A DNA stretch of 64,000 nt from Selenomonadaceae bacterium (GCA_017614505.1 JAGABT010000016.1:62001-126000); one strand, 5' to 3'; shown: positions 16,042 through 24,857, counted from the first letter of the stretch. Numbers and translations: made by a program. Notes: generated by a model not told the origin, from the letters alone.

Positions 16042-17778
16042 TTAATTTTCAGCGGTAGAAACGAACGCCTTTTTCGGGCAAAGCTGACTGCAGACGCCGC
16101 AGCCCACGCACTGCGTTGCGTCAACGACGGCTTTACCGTTTTTCATTGAAATTGCGGGGCAGCCGATTTTCATGCAGGATTTACAGCCAATGCATTTTTC
16201 CGCGTCGACTTTAAGCGGCGGCTTGTGCTTGACGTACTTCAGCAAGGCACAGGGTCTGCGCGAAATTATCACGCTCGGTTCAGCGGCGGCAAGTTCTTCC
16301 TTGAGCGCGGCGTCACATTCAGCCAGATTGTACGGGTCGACAACTCTTACGCGGTTAATCCCCATCGCCTTCACCAGCGCCTCCAGATTAATTTTACCGG
16401 CGGGGTCACCCTTAATGTTGAAGCCGGTCGTGGGATTCTGCTGGTGTCCAGTCATGCCGGTTATCGAATTGTCAAGGATAATCACGGTGGAGTTGGACTG
16501 GTTGTAGGCGACGTTCGCCAGACCCGTCATTCCCGAATGCATGAAAGTCGAATCGCCGATAACCGCGACGGTTTTGCCTTCGGATTTTTCGCCGAGAATT
16601 TTGTTGAAGCCGTGCGTAGCGCCGATTGAAGCGCCCATGCACAGCGTCATTTCGATAGCGCCGAGCGGCGGGACGGCGCCCAGCGTGTAGCAGCCAATAT
16701 CGCCGAGGACGGTGCATTTGCGCTTTTTCAGCGAATAGAATAAGCCGCGGTGCGGGCAGCCCGCGCACATTACCGGCGGTCGCGCTGGAATATTTTCTTC
16801 AAGCGTAACGCCAGCTGAAATTTCCTTGCCGAAAGCCTGCGCGATTAAATTCTGCGAAAATTCGTCAATACGCGGCAGGATACTTTCGCCCTCGACGGCA
16901 ATTCCCAGCGCCTTGACGAAATTCTCTATCACGGCGTCCAGTTCCTCAACCACGTAGAGTTTCTTGACTTTCGACGCGAAATTTTTAATCAGCTCCGGCG
17001 GCAGGGGATTAACCATACCCAGCTTGAGAACGCTGACACTGTCGCCGAAAACTTCCTTGACGTACTGGTAGCTGGTCGACGAAGTGATAATCCCAATTTC
17101 GTCCGAAAAAATTTCCGCGCGATTGAGCGGCGTGGTCTCGGCGTAGGCAATGAGTTTCTGCGTGCGTTCCTCAACGACGGGGTGACGCTTTTTCGCATTG
17201 CCAGGCATCATGACGTATTTGGCGCTATTTTTTTCGTAAGCTTTTTCGTGCTCGACGCGCTCAGAAGTTTCAACGACGGACTGCGAATGAGCGACGCGCG
17301 TGCACATTTTTATAATAACCGGCGTATCGAACTGCTCGGAAATTTCGTAGGCGGTCTTAGCAAATTCCAGCGTCTCCGCCGAATCTGAAGGCTCAAGCAT
17401 TGGAACTTTCGCGGCAATGGCGTAGTGGCGGCTGTCCTGCTCGTTCTGCGAAGAGTGCATTCCCGCATCGTCCGCCACGACGATAACCAGCCCCGCGTTG
17501 ACGCCGGTATATGACATTGTGAAAAGCGGGTCTGCCGCCACGTTCAAGCCGACGTGTTTCTGTCCGCAAAAAGCTCTGCGCCCCGCTAAGCACGCGCCGA
17601 ACGCCGACTCCATTGCGACTTTTTCATTCGGCGCCCATTCGCAGTAAATTTCGTCGAACTTCACCGCTTCCTCGGTAATTTCCGTCGACGGCGTTCCAGG
17701 GTAACTCGAAACAAAGCACACGCCCGCTTCGTACAAGCCCCGCGCCAGCGCCTTGTTCCCCAACATTAGCTGTTTCAT
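16042..17778 (-). CDS. iorA: Indolepyruvate ferredoxin oxidoreductase subunit alpha
   Basis: 578 residues. Large subunit holding thiamine diphosphate and iron-sulphur clusters. Order: N-terminal pyrimidine-binding domain (SSYPGTPSTEITEEAV, WAPNEKVAMESAFGA), a middle domain, then the TPP/Mg domain (CAGCPHRGLFYSL, GDIGCYTLGAVPPL, GDSTFMHSG, NSITGMTGHQQNP), and a C-terminal 2[4Fe-4S] ferredoxin-like tail (CIGCKSCMKIGCP and CVGCGVCSQLCP). All expected cysteines are visible. ATG at 17778 chosen (TAGGAGA upstream; the TTG before it is skipped). 21 bases after sufB, so probably co-transcribed. Points to amino-acid fermentation. Confidence 0.95.
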   Translation of the reverse strand: MKQLMLGNKALARGLYEAGVCFVSSYPGTPSTEITEEAVKFDEIYCEWAPNEKVAMESAFGACLAGRRAFCGQKHVGLNVAADPLFTMSYTGVNAGLVIVVADDAGMHSSQNEQDSRHYAIAAKVPMLEPSDSAETLEFAKTAYEISEQFDTPVIIKMCTRVAHSQSVVETSERVEHEKAYEKNSAKYVMMPGNAKKRHPVVEERTQKLIAYAETTPLNRAEIFSDEIGIITSSTSYQYVKEVFGDSVSVLKLGMVNPLPPELIKNFASKVKKLYVVEELDAVIENFVKALGIAVEGESILPRIDEFSQNLIAQAFGKEISAGVTLEENIPARPPVMCAGCPHRGLFYSLKKRKCTVLGDIGCYTLGAVPPLGAIEMTLCMGASIGATHGFNKILGEKSEGKTVAVIGDSTFMHSGMTGLANVAYNQSNSTVIILDNSITGMTGHQQNPTTGFNIKGDPAGKINLEALVKAMGINRVRVVDPYNLAECDAALKEELAAAEPSVIISRRPCALLKYVKHKPPLKVDAEKCIGCKSCMKIGCPAISMKNGKAVVDATQCVGCGVCSQLCPKKAFVSTAEN

Positions 17779-17799
17779 CAAAATCTCTCCTAAAAATTT

Positions 17800-19200
17800 T
17801 CAATTCGCGCCTTCCAGCTCCAGCGAAATCAGGTTGTTCATTTCCACGGCGTATTCCAGCGGCAGTTCCTTCGCTATCGGCTCGACGAATCCGCGCACAA
17901 TCATCGCGCGCGCCTCCGCCTCAGATATTCCGCGTGCCATTAAATAAAAAATCGCCTCGTCGGAAATTCTGCCAATCTTCGCCTCGTGTCCAATATCCGC
18001 CTCGTCGCCTTCAATGTCCATGACCGGCAGCGTATCCGAGCGCGATTCGTCGTCAAGCATGAGCGATTCGCAGTTCACGGAGCATTTCGCGAACGGCGCG
18101 TTCTTCGTAACCTTGACAGCGGAACGGTACGTCGCACTGCCTCCGGATTTGGAAATCGTGCGCGTGTTGATATTGGCTGAAGTTTTCGGCGCGGCGTGAA
18201 CGACGATAGCGCCGGTGTCAAGATTCTGCCCCCTGCCCGCGAAAGTGACGCCGGTAAATTCAGCGCGAGCGCCTTCGCCGTGCAGAACGCTGCAGGGATA
18301 AAGCATCGAAACATGCGAGCCGAAACTTCCGCTCACCCATTCGATAAGCGCATTTTTTTCAACCAGCGCGCGCTTGGTATTCAGATTCATCATGTTGCGC
18401 GACCAGTTTTCAATCGTGGAATATCTGAGCCGCGCATTTTCCTTGACGAAAAGTTCAACGCAGCCCGCGTGCAGATTCGTGACGTTGTATTTCGGCGCAC
18501 TGCACCCTTCAATAAAGTGCAGGCTGGCGCCCTCCTCAACGATAATCAGCGTGTGTTCAAACTGCCCTGCGCCCGCCGCGTTCAGCCGGAAATATGACTG
18601 CAGCGGAATTTTCACTTCGACGCCCGCCGGTACGTAGACGAAACTGCCGCCTGACCAGACCGCGCCGTGAAGTGCGGCGAATTTGTGATCTTTCGGCGGC
18701 ACCAGCGTCATGAAATATTCCCGCACAAGGTCTTCGTGTTCTACCAGCGCCGTCTCCATGTCCGTGTAGACTACGCCCATGTCAACCAGTTTCTGCTGAA
18801 TGCTGTGGTAGACCACTTCCGAATCGTACTGCGCGCCCACGCCTGCCAGCGATTTTTTTTCCGCCTCAGGTATTCCCAGCCGGTCGAACGTATTTTTTAT
18901 TTCTTCAGGTACTTCCGACCAGTCCGAAACCTGCTTCGCGTTCGGCTTGACGTAAGTGACAATTTCGTCCATGTTCAGCGCGGAAATATCTGGTCCCCAC
19001 TGCGGCAGATTGATTTTGTGGTAAGTTTCCAGCGCCTTCAGCCGAAATTCCAGCATCCACGGCGGGTCATTTTTTCGCGCGGAAATGTCACGAATAATTT
19101 CTTCCGTCAAGCCCGCGCCGGTTTTATAAATCGAAGCGTCGGCGTCGCGAATATCGTACAGCGCCCGCTCGATGTCCTCAACGTAAGTTTTCGCTCTCAA
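17800..19200 (-). CDS. sufB: Fe-S cluster assembly scaffold SufB
   Basis: 466 residues. SufB is the scaffold on which SUF clusters are built with SufC (ATPase) and SufD or a second SufB. Family marks: PPWMLEFRLKALETY, WSGGSFVYVPAGVEV, the beta-helix core, CVELFVKENARLRYSTIENWS, VSGSFGSHVSMLYPC, and the C-terminal RSDTLPVMDIEGDEADIGHEA and LMARGISEAEARAMIVRGF. No sufC, sufD, sufS or sufU is in the window, unlike most SUF operons; the gene leads an operon with iorA and iorB, which need Fe-S clusters. TTG at 19200 is preferred (GAGGTGA five bases upstream); GTG at 19209 overlaps that site. Confidence 0.93.
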   Translation of the reverse strand: MRAKTYVEDIERALYDIRDADASIYKTGAGLTEEIIRDISARKNDPPWMLEFRLKALETYHKINLPQWGPDISALNMDEIVTYVKPNAKQVSDWSEVPEEIKNTFDRLGIPEAEKKSLAGVGAQYDSEVVYHSIQQKLVDMGVVYTDMETALVEHEDLVREYFMTLVPPKDHKFAALHGAVWSGGSFVYVPAGVEVKIPLQSYFRLNAAGAGQFEHTLIIVEEGASLHFIEGCSAPKYNVTNLHAGCVELFVKENARLRYSTIENWSRNMMNLNTKRALVEKNALIEWVSGSFGSHVSMLYPCSVLHGEGARAEFTGVTFAGRGQNLDTGAIVVHAAPKTSANINTRTISKSGGSATYRSAVKVTKNAPFAKCSVNCESLMLDDESRSDTLPVMDIEGDEADIGHEAKIGRISDEAIFYLMARGISEAEARAMIVRGFVEPIAKELPLEYAVEMNNLISLELEGAN

Positions 19201-19266
19201 AAAATTCACCTCGCCAGTATTATACCAGACCTGCGCGAAATTTGCAGAAAAATTTTTGGCGGGGGC

Positions 19267-19295
19267 TTAATATTTTCCAAAATCTGTCGTATAAT
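19267..19295 (+). promoter_or_regulatory. Promoter for the 61-residue peptide gene
   Basis: TTAATA at 19267-19272, 17-base spacer, perfect TATAAT at 19290-19295, about 30 bases before the start codon at 19327. Confidence 0.65.
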
Positions 19296-19326
19296 GAGCA
19301 GAAGAAATGCAAAGGAGAGATTTAAA

Positions 19327-19512
19327 ATGTTCGAGGAAAAAAATTTGACGATGGACTTCTCAAGATTCAGCAGGGTGAAGGAAAGCCTGCGCATGCGGCT
19401 GATACTGCGCCACAGAGCTGACAACGAGGCAATGTCCATGGAGGAAATGGACTACGTGGCGGCGGCAGGCACGCCCACGCCGAAAAAGCCCGAAGATACT
19501 CTCAAACAGTAA
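19327..19512 (+). CDS. 61-residue peptide with leader-like EEMDYVAAAG motif
   Basis: No family recognised. The gene has its own promoter, a strong AAAGGAGAG site and a strong terminator, so it is very likely real. The peptide is basic in the middle (SLRMRLILRHRA), then SMEEMDYVAAAG at 37-48 and a Pro/Lys-rich tail (TPTPKKPEDTLKQ). The Glu-Glu-x-Asp-x-Val-Ala-Ala-Ala-Gly stretch resembles the double-glycine leader end (EELDxVAGG) seen in the peptides at 35430 and 35786. If cleaved after Ala-Gly it would release a 13-residue tail. A secreted or RiPP-like peptide is an inference. No Cys. Confidence 0.7.
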   Translation: MFEEKNLTMDFSRFSRVKESLRMRLILRHRADNEAMSMEEMDYVAAAGTPTPKKPEDTLKQ

Positions 19513-19517
19513 AAAAC

Positions 19518-19559
19518 ACCGCTGGCGGAAAAAATTCCACCGGCGGTATTTTAATTTTT
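19518..19559 (+). terminator. Rho-independent terminator after the 61-residue peptide
   Basis: A 13-bp imperfect stem (19518-19530 with 19535-19547, four-base loop), GC-rich at its base, followed by ATTTTAATTTTT. Confidence 0.9.
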
Positions 19560-19571
19560 CGCGTAAAGCGT

Positions 19572-19577
19572 TATAAT
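19572..19577 (+). promoter_or_regulatory. -10 element upstream of the ECF sigma gene
   Basis: Perfect TATAAT, 34 bases before the start codon. No good -35 hexamer is seen at 17 bases, which may mean a weak or activated promoter. Confidence 0.5.
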
Positions 19578-19610
19578 TCTCGCAGATTTTGAAATTTTGG
19601 AGGCGTTGCT

Positions 19611-20171
19611 ATGGAAGTTGCCGGAAATTATTACAACAAACTCGCGCAGCGGGCGATTTATGACGAGGACGCGTTCAACGAGCTGTACGAACATTTTTTC
19701 CCGCGCGTTTACAATTTTATTTTCGCGCGGATGAAAAATCCCGACGCGGCGGACGATATTGTCAGTATCACCTTCATGAAGATGTACGAGAATCTTTCAC
19801 GCTACGACCCCAATAAGGCAGCGTTTTCTACCTGGCTTTTCAGAATCGCGCTGAACTCCATGACAGATTTTTTCCGCCGCAAGGAAAATTCGCAGGAAAC
19901 CGAGTGGGAAGAGTTCTTCGACCCCGCCGCACCTGAATACCAGGAGCCAGAAGCTCAATCCCTCGCCGAGGAAGGCAAAACTGAACTGCTCAAAGCCCTT
20001 GACACTCTTACTGATAAGGAACGCCGCGCCGTCGAGCTGAAATATTTTTCCGGCTTAGGCAACAAGGAAATCGCTGAAATCATGGGAATCACCGCCAATA
20101 ACGTCGGCGTCGTACTTTTTGGCGCGCTGAAAAAGCTCCGCAAAAAGCTCGGCGACGATTTTATTTCTTGA
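19611..20171 (+). CDS. ECF-type RNA polymerase sigma factor
   Basis: 186 residues. Region 2 (about 10-85): FNELYEHFFPRVYNFIFARM, DAADDIVSITFMKMYENL and FSTWLFRIALNSMTDFFRR. An acidic linker (ETEWEEFFDPAAPEYQEPEAQ) leads to region 4 (about 125-183): LDTLTDKERRAVELKYFSG, NKEIAEIMGITANNVGVVLFGALKKL helix-turn-helix. No anti-sigma gene is adjacent on the same strand. Its 3' end overlaps by 11 bases, tail to tail, with the last gene of the FlgT/FlgO/FlgP-like cluster. GGAGG is nine bases before the ATG. Targets unknown. Confidence 0.92.
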   Translation: MEVAGNYYNKLAQRAIYDEDAFNELYEHFFPRVYNFIFARMKNPDAADDIVSITFMKMYENLSRYDPNKAAFSTWLFRIALNSMTDFFRRKENSQETEWEEFFDPAAPEYQEPEAQSLAEEGKTELLKALDTLTDKERRAVELKYFSGLGNKEIAEIMGITANNVGVVLFGALKKLRKKLGDDFIS

Positions 20172-21387
20172 ACCACGAATTGACTTTCTTGCAGAAATCT
20201 TCGGCGGCGTGCCGGAACGCGTCTACCGGCTTATCGTCAGACTCGCGGTACGAATCGGAAATCATGACTTCATTTTCCGGCGTCACCAGCCAGAAATCCG
20301 CTGACACTGCCCAATAAAAGCTCCAGTAAGCGTAGTGGTCAGAAATTTCCTGGTCGTAATAGCTTATCGTCATTTCGTGTTCGTTGCCGTCCCTGTCCTT
20401 CCATTTCTTTTTTTCGGACTTAACCAGCGTGTTATAAACCGAATAGCTTGGGTCGTGCCAGACGGGAACCAGTTCGCAGCGCGTGACGTTGCTCCGCAGG
20501 TAGTAATTCACCGGCGAAACTGTGCCGGTTTCGACGCGGGCATTTTTAATGCGCTTGAAAGATTCTTCCTCCAGCGCGAACTCCATGGCGCGGCTCATGT
20601 ACGTATCGCCGAATTCACCCGCAACTTCAATCGGAGTAAAACCAATGCGCTCCGGCTTGTTGGCGGGCTTTTTAGTTTTGCGCGCCTCGGTGAACGCCTT
20701 CTGAAATTCGTCAACCTGCGTGTGAAACTGCGTGAGCTCCGTCACGTTGTACCGGCGGTCGTGCTGTACAGAAACCAGAATTTTATTGGCGTCCTTGTCG
20801 TAGCCGGTGAACTCAATCTGCATTCGGTGCAGATAAACCTTCGTTTCGGGAATGACGTGGTGAACTGTACGCCAGCGCTCGTCGAAAATTTCGTCTCCCT
20901 TGGGACCGTTGACAACTTCAGTCCAGGATTTTAAATCAACGTTCCATTCGCGGCGCGGCGAAATATCTTCCTGCACGCGGTTTTCACGGAACCTCGGCAC
21001 AAGGTACATATCCGCCATCGTCAGTTCCTCGACGGCAGCCGCGCGGGCTTTTTCGCTGTCGAAAGGCTGAAGCAGAACGCCCAGCGTGTTGTTGAGAATA
21101 TCGTCCTTTTCGCGAATTTCGTTGGCGAGGCGAATGAAATTAACTTTCTTGAGCTTTTTGGTGAGCCGGTCGTCGACGTAGGAATTAAACGTGAAATTGC
21201 GCGTGCCCTCGCCGCCCAGCTGGTAATCGTCCGGCGCGTCCCAGACATTTGTCAGCGGGAACAGAACGATTTTGCCGAATCTGTCGAAGTTCGTGCTGCG
21301 GTCGTACCAGAAAATTTCATGCGCAAAAACATTCGACGCGCTGATAATCACGCTGAAAATCACCGCCGCAGTCAACAATTTCTTCAA
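20161..21387 (-). CDS. Secreted protein of unknown function (FlgO/TolB-like N-terminal fold possible)
   Basis: 408 residues from the TTG at 21387 (AAGGTGA five bases upstream). Signal peptide KKLLTAAVIFSVIISASNVFA, then a mature protein beginning HEIFWYDRST. About residues 40-115 alternate strand and helix like the nucleotide-free TolB/FlgO amino domain (GKIVLFPLTNVWD, LTKKLKKVNFIRLANEI, EELTMADMYLVPRF). The rest is rich in aromatic and charged residues (SDHYAYWSFYWAVSADFWLV). No lipobox and no family recognised. It is the last gene of the cluster 27760-20161 and overlaps the ECF sigma gene tail to tail. Confidence 0.8.
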   Translation of the reverse strand: MKKLLTAAVIFSVIISASNVFAHEIFWYDRSTNFDRFGKIVLFPLTNVWDAPDDYQLGGEGTRNFTFNSYVDDRLTKKLKKVNFIRLANEIREKDDILNNTLGVLLQPFDSEKARAAAVEELTMADMYLVPRFRENRVQEDISPRREWNVDLKSWTEVVNGPKGDEIFDERWRTVHHVIPETKVYLHRMQIEFTGYDKDANKILVSVQHDRRYNVTELTQFHTQVDEFQKAFTEARKTKKPANKPERIGFTPIEVAGEFGDTYMSRAMEFALEEESFKRIKNARVETGTVSPVNYYLRSNVTRCELVPVWHDPSYSVYNTLVKSEKKKWKDRDGNEHEMTISYYDQEISDHYAYWSFYWAVSADFWLVTPENEVMISDSYRESDDKPVDAFRHAAEDFCKKVNSWFKK

Positions 21388-21402
21388 CAGAATCACCTTG
21401 CC

Positions 21403-22179
21403 TTAGAAACCCGTTTTAATCTTGAGCTGCTTGCCGCCGTTGAGACTCGTGAGCAAGCCGGTTTTGCCGTAAACCGCGTCGCGAATCGCCTTACTGAGCG
21501 CGTTGCGAACCTGCACGGCTGAAACTTCGTCCGAGCCGATTTTAATCCCGTACTCGCCGCCGGTCGCCGAGCTGATTGGCGCGTTGTTCACGGTGTTGCC
21601 GTCGCCGATAATTATATTCGTTTGCTTCGGAATAATCCAGTTGGCGGCGTTGCGGTAGGGGCTGAAGGAAAGTTCGGCGTTTGTCGAAGAAGATTTGCCG
21701 GTACCCATTCCGACGCCGACGATTTTGAGCGTCTCCACGTCGACAAAGCGAATGGTGACGTTGGCGGTCACGGTGCCTTTCGAGAACTTCAGACCGGCGG
21801 GACCTTTAATCGAGACGCCGCTGGATTTGAAAGTCATACCGTTCAGCGAGCCGACCATGATAAATTCTGCGGCGAGGAATTTTCCGAGCGGCGGCGCAGT
21901 TGCAGGGTCGACGAGCCCAGATAAATTCATCGCGTGCATATTCGCAACCGCCGCCATTTGCTCATAGTCAATCAGGTCAAACCAGTCGCTGGCGGAAAGC
22001 TGGTAGATAGCGTACTCCGACGCCGAGCTGAAATCGTGGTCGCGCAGTCCCTCGCTGGTTATCGCCTTGTTCGCGAAGTTCATAACTGCAAGGCGCGGGT
22101 GGTCTTTGATATTCGCCGCCTCAGCGAAATTTGACAGAAACAAACTTACCAGCGCGACAATCAAAAATATTTTTTTCAT
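21403..22179 (-). CDS. CsgG/FlgO-like secreted protein
   Basis: 258 residues from the ATG at 22179 (GAGGTGA six bases upstream). Signal peptide ends NFAEA. The mature part opens RLAVMNFANKAI, then SASEYAIYQLSASDWFDLIDYEQM and LAAEFIMVGSLNGM, the usual order in CsgG and TolB/FlgO-like proteins. It ends with ALSKAIRDAVYGKTGL, the C-terminal helix typical of this group. It lacks the lipobox Cys of true CsgG. Role inferred as a periplasmic or outer-membrane-associated component of the multi-gene module. Confidence 0.8.
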   Translation of the reverse strand: MKKIFLIVALVSLFLSNFAEAANIKDHPRLAVMNFANKAITSEGLRDHDFSSASEYAIYQLSASDWFDLIDYEQMAAVANMHAMNLSGLVDPATAPPLGKFLAAEFIMVGSLNGMTFKSSGVSIKGPAGLKFSKGTVTANVTIRFVDVETLKIVGVGMGTGKSSSTNAELSFSPYRNAANWIIPKQTNIIIGDGNTVNNAPISSATGGEYGIKIGSDEVSAVQVRNALSKAIRDAVYGKTGLLTSLNGGKQLKIKTGF

Positions 22180-22189
22180 GGCGCTCACC

Positions 22190-23254
22190 TCAGTCAACCG
22201 CCAAATCGAGCGTCGTGCTGGTAAAACCCTGCAGGCTGAGCGCCAAATCGCCGCCGACAGTCTTCACAAGGACGCGGTAGAGATTTTGCGGCGAAAGGTC
22301 GGTATCAACGTCAATGGTAGCCCTGCCGCCGGCGAAGGTGCGGACGTGCACGCCGGTAACGCCCGTCGTCTGGTTCAGAAATTCCTCAAACTGGAGGATT
22401 TTCATACCGTCGCCGCTCTGCGCGAAAAGCTTGACGCTCTTGAAAATCTTGCGCGCCTCGCGGTTGAAAATCGTGCGGACTTCCTGCGCGGATTTCGCCG
22501 CCAGTTTAGCAACCGCCTGATTGTCCAGACTGCCGTCCGCCACGCCAATATTTTCGCCGCTGGAATGCGCCTCGCCGATAATTTCATCGGTGTCGACGCG
22601 CTTAATCTTGCAGTCCATAATCGCCTCGGAACGGCTGAGGAGCGTGTCCACGGAAGTGGGCGTGCCGCTTGAAAGACCGCTCCAGCTGGGAATTTTAATT
22701 TCGCGCGGCTTGCTGACGCTCAGGTTTCCAAGAATCACGTAGTCAATATTCTGCGGGTTATCTACGACGTGGGTAAAGCCGCGCTTGACAAGTTCCTCGC
22801 GAATTGCGGCGGCGCACCTTTCGGCGTTGCGCCTGTAAACGTCACCGCCGTCATCGCCGTAATGCTCAATCACCACAGCCAGACGCGGGTCGTTAAGGTT
22901 CATGACAACTTCCACGTCCTTCATCAGCTCGGAAGTAGGCTCGGCAGAAACGTCGACGCGCGCCGTGACATTAACCGTGCCGCCGGAAGTACTCGTGCTG
23001 AGAACTTCGCAGGAATTAACGTAGCCCTGCGTGCGGGATTCAATGGCGTCGAAAACCAGTTCCAGGTCAATCGAGGTCGAGCGGGATTTGATAGCCGTGC
23101 CGATAACCTGTTCGACGGCGTTGCGCTTAGCGTCATTTATCGCGGCGGTCTCAGAAATTCCTGCGCCGTTGACGGTGACAACTTCGGCGCTGGCTGGCGT
23201 CATAGAAATTGAAAGTGCCGCCATTGCCGCGATTAAAAATTTTTTCAGCTTCAC
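22190..23254 (-). CDS. FlgT-N/LPP20-like secreted protein
   Basis: 354 residues, GTG start eight bases after GGAGG. Signal peptide ends TPASA. Residues 24-110 match the FlgT N-terminal pattern: VVTVNGAGISETAAINDAKRNAVEQVIGT, LVFDAIESRTQGYV, then an antiparallel strand pair with VNVTARVDV. A middle domain (LNDPRLAVVIEHYGDD; NIDYVILGNLSVS) resembles a FlgO-like domain, followed by RVDTDEIIGEA and a C-terminal domain (GVTGVHVRTFAGGRATIDVD). Paralogous to 26867-27760. Ten bases before the 21403-22179 gene; same operon. Confidence 0.82.
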   Translation of the reverse strand: MKLKKFLIAAMAALSISMTPASAEVVTVNGAGISETAAINDAKRNAVEQVIGTAIKSRSTSIDLELVFDAIESRTQGYVNSCEVLSTSTSGGTVNVTARVDVSAEPTSELMKDVEVVMNLNDPRLAVVIEHYGDDGGDVYRRNAERCAAAIREELVKRGFTHVVDNPQNIDYVILGNLSVSKPREIKIPSWSGLSSGTPTSVDTLLSRSEAIMDCKIKRVDTDEIIGEAHSSGENIGVADGSLDNQAVAKLAAKSAQEVRTIFNREARKIFKSVKLFAQSGDGMKILQFEEFLNQTTGVTGVHVRTFAGGRATIDVDTDLSPQNLYRVLVKTVGGDLALSLQGFTSTTLDLAVD

Positions 23255-23294
23255 AGTAAAAACCTCCTCTGAAAAATTTTTTCTTAACGCAAAA

Positions 23295-23335
23295 GACCAC
23301 GCCCCTGCTCACTAATTATAAACATTTGCGTGGTC
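23295..23335 (-). promoter_or_regulatory. Hairpin with internal -10-like element inside the secreted-protein cluster
   Basis: GACCACGC/GCGTGGTC arms, 25-base loop, then TTTT on the minus strand; the loop holds a perfect TATAAT (23315-23320). It could be a partial terminator or an internal promoter for the four downstream genes. It is the only gap above 100 bases in the cluster. Confidence 0.45.
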
Positions 23336-23368
23336 AAATGCCAGACTTTTTAACTGAACTGCGAAAAT

Positions 23369-24217
23369 TTATTTTACAAAAACCACCGCCAGATTGTCGA
23401 GGAACTGGTCATTCTGGTTGGCGATTAAAATCCTGTCGGAGTCATCGACGCTGACGACGGGGTTAGCGTTAAAGCCCTGCAGTGCGACGGCTTTGACAAC
23501 CAGCGGATTATCGCCTGCGCGGCTGCGACTGATTTCGTCATTGGTATCGTCGGCGTAGGACGCCATTCCCAGTTCGATAACTTTATCAATGTCAAGATTC
23601 TTGTGGCCGTAAATCGCCTGCCCGCCGTCGTTGCGAATAACCGGCGACATGACGGGATTCAAATCCATATCGCGGCAGTCGATAACCAGACCGGTGTAGC
23701 TTTCGTCGTTGCGGTAAATGTTCAAGCCGTCGCTGTAAATTCCGTTCACGCGCGAACTGGCGCTGGGTTCGGGGAAGGGTTCCTTTTCCTGATCTTTGTA
23801 GGGCATGAACGCGGCGGCGGCAAGGGATTTGCTGGAGCCGTACATTGGCATTTCAAGTACAATTTCGCAGGTGCCGTCGTCGTAATACTTTGCAGGAGCA
23901 GCTTCGCGCGCGTTTCGGATAATCGCATTGACGCTGGTTTTAACAACGTCATACTCAAGCATAAGGTCTCGCATGGAGGATTCGGAACTGACCTGAACGC
24001 CCTCTGCCTGTTCGGCAAGGTTGCGCTGGGCGTCCATTATCGCGGCGCGTCTTGCCTGCGGGCGGTTCTTGCCAGACGCCAGACCAGTTGCGCGAATAGT
24101 ACCCTTCTGCCAGTTCACGCCGTCGGTATCTGCCGCAACTGCCGCTGCCGCTATCATCGTGGTGAACATTGCCGCCGCCGTCAGGCTCGCTGAAAATCTT
24201 TTGATAAATCCTTTCAC
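23369..24217 (-). CDS. LPP20/FlgP-like secreted protein
   Basis: 282 residues from the GTG at 24217 (AAAGGAG eight bases upstream; the GTG nine bases earlier abuts that site). Long signal peptide ending AAVAAD. The LPP20 pattern is clear at about 35-90: IRATGLASGKNRPQARRAA, then DAQRNLAEQAEGVQVSSES. The C-terminal half has GLVIDCRDMDLNPVMSPVIR, a phrase common in LPP20/FlgP relatives, and RAGDNPLVVKAVALQG. Unlike FlgP it has no lipobox Cys. Likely a periplasmic ring-forming or outer-membrane-associated component; no flagellar genes nearby. Confidence 0.82.
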   Translation of the reverse strand: MKGFIKRFSASLTAAAMFTTMIAAAAVAADTDGVNWQKGTIRATGLASGKNRPQARRAAIMDAQRNLAEQAEGVQVSSESSMRDLMLEYDVVKTSVNAIIRNAREAAPAKYYDDGTCEIVLEMPMYGSSKSLAAAAFMPYKDQEKEPFPEPSASSRVNGIYSDGLNIYRNDESYTGLVIDCRDMDLNPVMSPVIRNDGGQAIYGHKNLDIDKVIELGMASYADDTNDEISRSRAGDNPLVVKAVALQGFNANPVVSVDDSDRILIANQNDQFLDNLAVVFVK

Positions 24218-24230
24218 GATAAACACTCCT

Positions 24231-24857
24231 TTAATCGAATAACTTTCTGATTAAAATATCAACAGTTTGATACGCCGCCTTCTGAATCGCGTTGTGAACG
24301 CTGTCCTGCGTGACCCTGACGCTGCCGACCTCGACAACCGCCACGGGACCGCCTTCAACCTTCACGAACGAACTCTTGGACTTGCCCTCGCCCTTAGCTG
24401 CACTGATAATCTCGCCGGTTTCAACGTCCATGACGCGGGCGATTATGTGCGCCTTGACGGTGCAAACGGTGACACCTCCAATCCCAATTTTTGTACCAAC
24501 TTCGCTGAGCGTCACGTCGTTGACGTTGCCGTAGACTATGTACCGCACGCCCAGCATTTCGCCAATTTTCGAGGCGGTATCGGGGTCGATTATCCCTTCG
24601 GTGTACAGGTTGTACGCCTTGATCGCCGCCTCCATCGTGTAGCGGTCTACAACGTCAACTTTCTGGCTCTCAACTATGCGCTGAAGAATATATTCATGAG
24701 CCGCCTTGCCGGCGTTCAAAATGTTGATGTCAATGGTAACCGCGCGCGGATGCGTGCCAAAATCCATTACGGCAACTCCGTCGCTTTTAGCGATAGCCGC
24801 GGACGCGCTCGCCGTCATAAGAATCAGCGCCGCCAGAATCAGCGTTAAAGTTTTCAT
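24231..24857 (-). CDS. CsgG/FlgO-like secreted protein
   Basis: 208 residues from the ATG at 24857 (GGAG eight bases upstream); a longer frame overlapping the upstream gene is less likely. Signal peptide ends ASASA. Pattern: KSDGVAVMDFGTHP, AAHEYILQRIVESQKVDVVDRYTM, TASKIGEMLGVRYIVYGNVNDV, IARVMDVETGEIISAAKGEG, then NAIQKAAYQTVDILIRKLF. This is the CsgG/TolB-N core in a short form, without a lipobox. Same operon as its neighbours. Confidence 0.82.
   Translation of the reverse strand: MKTLTLILAALILMTASASAAIAKSDGVAVMDFGTHPRAVTIDINILNAGKAAHEYILQRIVESQKVDVVDRYTMEAAIKAYNLYTEGIIDPDTASKIGEMLGVRYIVYGNVNDVTLSEVGTKIGIGGVTVCTVKAHIIARVMDVETGEIISAAKGEGKSKSSFVKVEGGPVAVVEVGSVRVTQDSVHNAIQKAAYQTVDILIRKLFD

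Noticed and set aside
23315..23320. Confident internal promoter in the secreted cluster
   Set aside because: TATAAT is perfect but no -35 hexamer fits, and it lies in the loop of a hairpin; kept only as a low-confidence regulatory element.
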